Below, in pieces: positions 60,899-64,000 of a DNA stretch of 64,000 nt. Below the pieces are notes generated by a model. It was given only the letters and a program-made list of their open reading frames with translations, was not told the origin of the DNA and made no database searches. A program made the translations under genes and the position numbers. This DNA comes from Pagrus major (lineage: Eukaryota > Chordata > Actinopteri > Spariformes > Sparidae). Every line of letters starts with the position of its first letter. Positions within the stretch are counted from its first letter, which is position 1. The stretch is from the NCBI RefSeq assembly GCF_040436345.1, contig NC_133225.1, positions 22,920,040-22,984,039 of the forward strand, written 5' to 3'.

Positions 60899-61598
60899 TA
60901 ATACATTATTCCTACTCCTTTTACCTCCTTCTCTTATATAAATATAATTCAGAAATTGTCTCGAAAGACTGTGCTAATGCTACGCTATTACAAATATCGA
61001 GTTGGTCATGCATGGCTGTGACATTGTTGAATTGAAACTGGCAGCACTAGTAGACACGTTTGTTTGACATTTGAACGGAGGGCCATTTAGCTAACATTGA
61101 AGGAGAAACTTACGGCAGACATTGAATTGTGTCAGCTTAATGTATAATGTGAATCCAGAATCTAAACTTCACTCCGACAAACCAAAAATATGTTTCAGTA
61201 GAAGGAGTATTAGCATCATCTGCCAAGGTGGGGCAGGGTTGTTTTGAACTGAATTTTGATATAAGTCCTACTGACATAAATCCAGCTGACACTGGCTCCC
61301 ACTCACAGGATATTTCTGCCATCTGATGCTAACCTAGAGTCATTTTTAGGCTGTCAGCTTGTCATTTGAAATGGATATCACTGAATTTCACTGGTTACAG
61401 GTTGTCTGTTGTGGTCAGGATTCAGACAAGTTTGTACAATCATGTGAACCTATGACTTTGAGACCTACAGGATTTTTGATGATTATATCTATAGTGATAT
61501 ATATACTTCCAAGAATTGTGACCAAAATATGTACTCAGTGGATATTTTACAGCTGACAAAAACTTAGCAGTGTTTTAAATATATCAATTAACGATTGT

Positions 61599-61960
61599 GA
61601 CCTCTGTCAAGGAGGTTATGTTTTCGCCTTTGTCCATTTGTTGGTTGGTTAGTTGGTTTGTCAGCAGGATCACCCAAAAACTACTGAATGTATTTCCACA
61701 AAACTTTGAGGATGGATGATGGATCTCAGCTCAGACTAGACCCCATTAACTTTTGGTGCAGGTCCGGATAAAGGGGCGGAGCCAGATCTCACTTTCTTTA
61801 ACATCCTGATGAAAAAAATGTGTATTAAGGTGGCTGGTATCTGTGACTGCATCCAGCGGATTTAAATATGTTTGATTTGATATTGGATTAGTCTTGATTG
61901 TTGTGCCTTGGCAGAGGTATGAATTCTACTGAGTGCCATTCAAATTTTCATTATTGATTA
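61599..61960 (+). repeat. Best-preserved copy of a teleost dispersed element with near-inverted ends
   Basis: The left end GACCTCTGTCAAGGAGGTTATG and the part GTGCCTTGGCAGAGGTATG near 61903-61921 are approximate inverted matches (CCTCTGCCAAGG / CCTTGGCAGAGG). The interior includes ACTACTGAATGTATTTCCAC and GTCCGGATAAAGGGGCGGAG, known from many animal genomes. All three copies share a tail (GAGTGCCATTC) beyond the inverted end, so the true terminus may be further right. Confidence 0.6.
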
Positions 61961-61974
61961 GCAGCAAATTCTTA

Positions 61975-62272
61975 CATTTAAGAAGCAAGAAGCAGCAAAG
62001 GATTGACAATTCTGCTTAAAAAATGACTTATTATTATTTACTATCAAAAATAGCTGGTGATTCAATTGTTTTTTGATTGACTAATTATTGCAGCTCAGTC
62101 CGAACCCCCCAAACTCTTACCTACCATCAGCAATAACAAAGAAAAACATTTGCTGATACCAGCAAATGTTTATCATTTTTGCTTGAATAAAGACTTAAAC
62201 AACTTAATTATCAAAATTGTTTGCGTTCAATTTTCTTTCACTTAACTATTTGATGAGTCGTTGCAGCTCTAC
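61975..62272 (+). repeat. Two adjacent copies of the TGCTTGAAAAATGACT repeat
   Basis: 61975-62110 and 62165-62272 both run from a TGCTTAAAAAATGACT-like start to an ATTGCAGCTC/GTTGCAGCTC end. They are tandem, same orientation, and diverged. Confidence 0.55.
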
Positions 62273-63391
62273 TGAACTGAAATTTTTTGTCACATATTAT
62301 CCAACATACAGTATGCCATGATATGATGATACATCTGTGGCAAGCTGAAATTGGCAGTAATCAGCCATGCAGATGAAACACTCAGGCTAACTCAACAAGT
62401 CCACAAACTGATTCAGAACCAGTTCTGGGTTTACTCCCAGACATCACAGATCAGACAGCCATTATGGGGTTTCTAGGTTAGATGGAGAGAAAGCTGTTCA
62501 TGCCTGCAAATATGAACAGGTCTGTCCTAGATATCCTATGTGAATTCTTAGAGGTATGACAAGTATTTTGTTTGCCTCTGTTGGATAATGGGACTCGACT
62601 CGGAGACACTCCTGATGCAACAAACCTCTACTCAGGAGGATCAGATTAAGCAGAGCTTTTGGTAAGAAATACCATAATATGATGATGTATTATCCGACTG
62701 TAGATTTCTGAATTGACAGCACTACAAAAGTGTCTTAATGTAGTGCAATAACATTACAGGAAGGATCCTAATTTACCAGACAAGCCCTTTTGTTTCACAA
62801 CTTAAAAGATACAGTCTGTTAAAATTGACTTGTAGGTCTTTTAATATGACTAATAACTGAAGTAGTTAATGTTTTCAGATATCACTAATGTTTGCAAACA
62901 TTACAACATTTATGGTAAAATACATATTGGGGTTTTCTCAGTGGCTTACTTGTCTATGACCACAACAACCCTAATTCGAATTTGGTTAGGGACTATTTGC
63001 TTGTCACATTTCCTGTTACTCTCTGCTGTATGCTATCAAATGTAACAATGCAAAATGTAGAGTTACTTTCAAATTCAAATTTGTCCACCAGGAGTATAAT
63101 TCTACCATCATTAGGTAAAATATCTTCAAAAGTCATAGTAGTACTTAGCATTATGGTGAGTTGAGGCTTTCAGGTAGGCACTTTGCTTCATTGCATCACT
63201 TTTGGGAGGTGCACGTCAACCAAAGCAACCAGACTGGAATTCCCCTGTAACTGCCTGAAAGATGTTTAATTTACAGGCAGCTTTAGCATAAGCCACAGTG
63301 TTTGCATCTCCACACTGCAGCACAGCTGTCTTCTTTTGCTACAGTGGACTGTCTACCAGCCAGCTTTGTTTTTCTCTTTCTGCCTCTGAAG
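62273..63391. other. Presumed intron or intergenic sequence
   Basis: No coding exon recognised. If the 60.7-60.9 kb promoter is real, this is its first intron. Confidence 0.35.
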
Positions 63392-63504
63392 GCAAATGTC
63401 AAGGGTTGAGAGTTGAATGCAGCTAGGTCTTTTGATATCAAAGAAGTAAACAACATACTCCCTGGTGCCTTGACTTCAACAGGAGAAGGACCGTTCTCGT
63501 CAGG
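63392..63504 (+). other. Weak candidate non-coding exon
   Basis: A pyrimidine-rich acceptor (TTTCTCTTTCTGCCTCTGAAG) ends at 63391, and a strong donor CAGG|gtgagt follows at 63504. There is no long open frame. It could be a second 5' UTR exon of the gene that starts near 60.8 kb. Support is splice-site shape only. Confidence 0.22.
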
Positions 63505-64000
63505 GTGAGTGGGATGGAGTGAAAGGAAACACAGTGAAGAGAGGGGGTTTCACTATCATTAAATAAAAAAAAAGCGCAACAGTGTTGGGAACAGTTGTGT
63601 TTTCTCACCTCTCCTCAGTTCACAATCTTGGCAAGTCATTCGGCGCTGGGTTGTTCTTGACGATCAGTGTTTGTTCACTGACCAAAGGCTGTTTTCTAGT
63701 CTCACCAGTTATGTACTGTATATATAGGTAGGATTATATTTACTGTTGAACACAAATTGGATCTCTACAGATAAGGACATGCATACTGGCCTGAATAAAG
63801 ATAGTATATTCTAATTGTGTGAATTCTACGGTTTGTTTTATTGATTATACCTTCATGCTGCTGAGATACAGACTTGTTTTTACCCACTAGGAGTAGGGAA
63901 AAATCAATTTTTAGATGCATTGTGATTCTAGTCAAATCAATAATTAAAATTTTAAAACCAAATTCTTGACATTATGATCGCCTGTAAGACAGGGCTGGGT

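Overview
The window is vertebrate nuclear DNA: split genes with GT-AG introns, polyadenylation signals, tRNA-derived SINE, hAT, LINE and MITE debris, and no operons. The proteins and the repeat families point to a ray-finned fish, probably a percomorph teleost. The species cannot be named from the sequence alone.

Three protein-coding genes can be read completely. (1) 2.5-6.6 kb, plus strand: phosducin (pdc, 236 aa), the photoreceptor regulator of G-protein beta-gamma, with a SINE in one intron. (2) 15.5-40.4 kb, plus strand: the nuclear-pore basket protein TPR. I place 52 coding exons that join without a frame break into 2,377 codons. Its compact promoter has NRF1-, ZNF143/THAP11- and YY1-like sites. 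(3) 40.3-50.4 kb, minus strand: a proteoglycan 4 / lubricin-type gene (prg4, 734 aa) with a signal peptide, two somatomedin-B domains, a short Ser/Thr/Pro-rich acidic mucin part and a hemopexin-like domain. It runs tail-to-tail into tpr, with 255 bases between the two stop codons, and the predicted 3' UTRs overlap. The order pdc - tpr - prg4 matches the human 1q31 block, but the odr4 gene expected between pdc and tpr was not found.

The rest is non-coding. 6.6-15.5 kb holds a 418-bp non-autonomous hAT element with a perfect 8-bp target duplication, a LINE 3' end, a TA-flanked MITE, an LTR-like fragment, and a decayed DNA-level duplicate of tpr exon 12 with part of its intron. 50.4-60.5 kb is gene-free and repeat-rich. 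Around 60.7-60.9 kb a CpG-rich stretch with CCAAT and GC boxes, followed by a splice donor, looks like the promoter and first non-coding exon of a plus-strand gene that continues past the window.

The genes are syntenic neighbours and not a pathway: pdc acts in photoreceptors, tpr at the nuclear pore of all cells, and prg4 in the extracellular matrix and joint or body fluids. I found no evidence for a wholly new biological system. The most unusual items are the ectopic tpr exon copy, the overlapping tpr/prg4 3' ends, a reading-frame-enforced GC-AG intron in tpr, the large palindromic element in a prg4 intron, and the all-phase-1 exon cassette of prg4.
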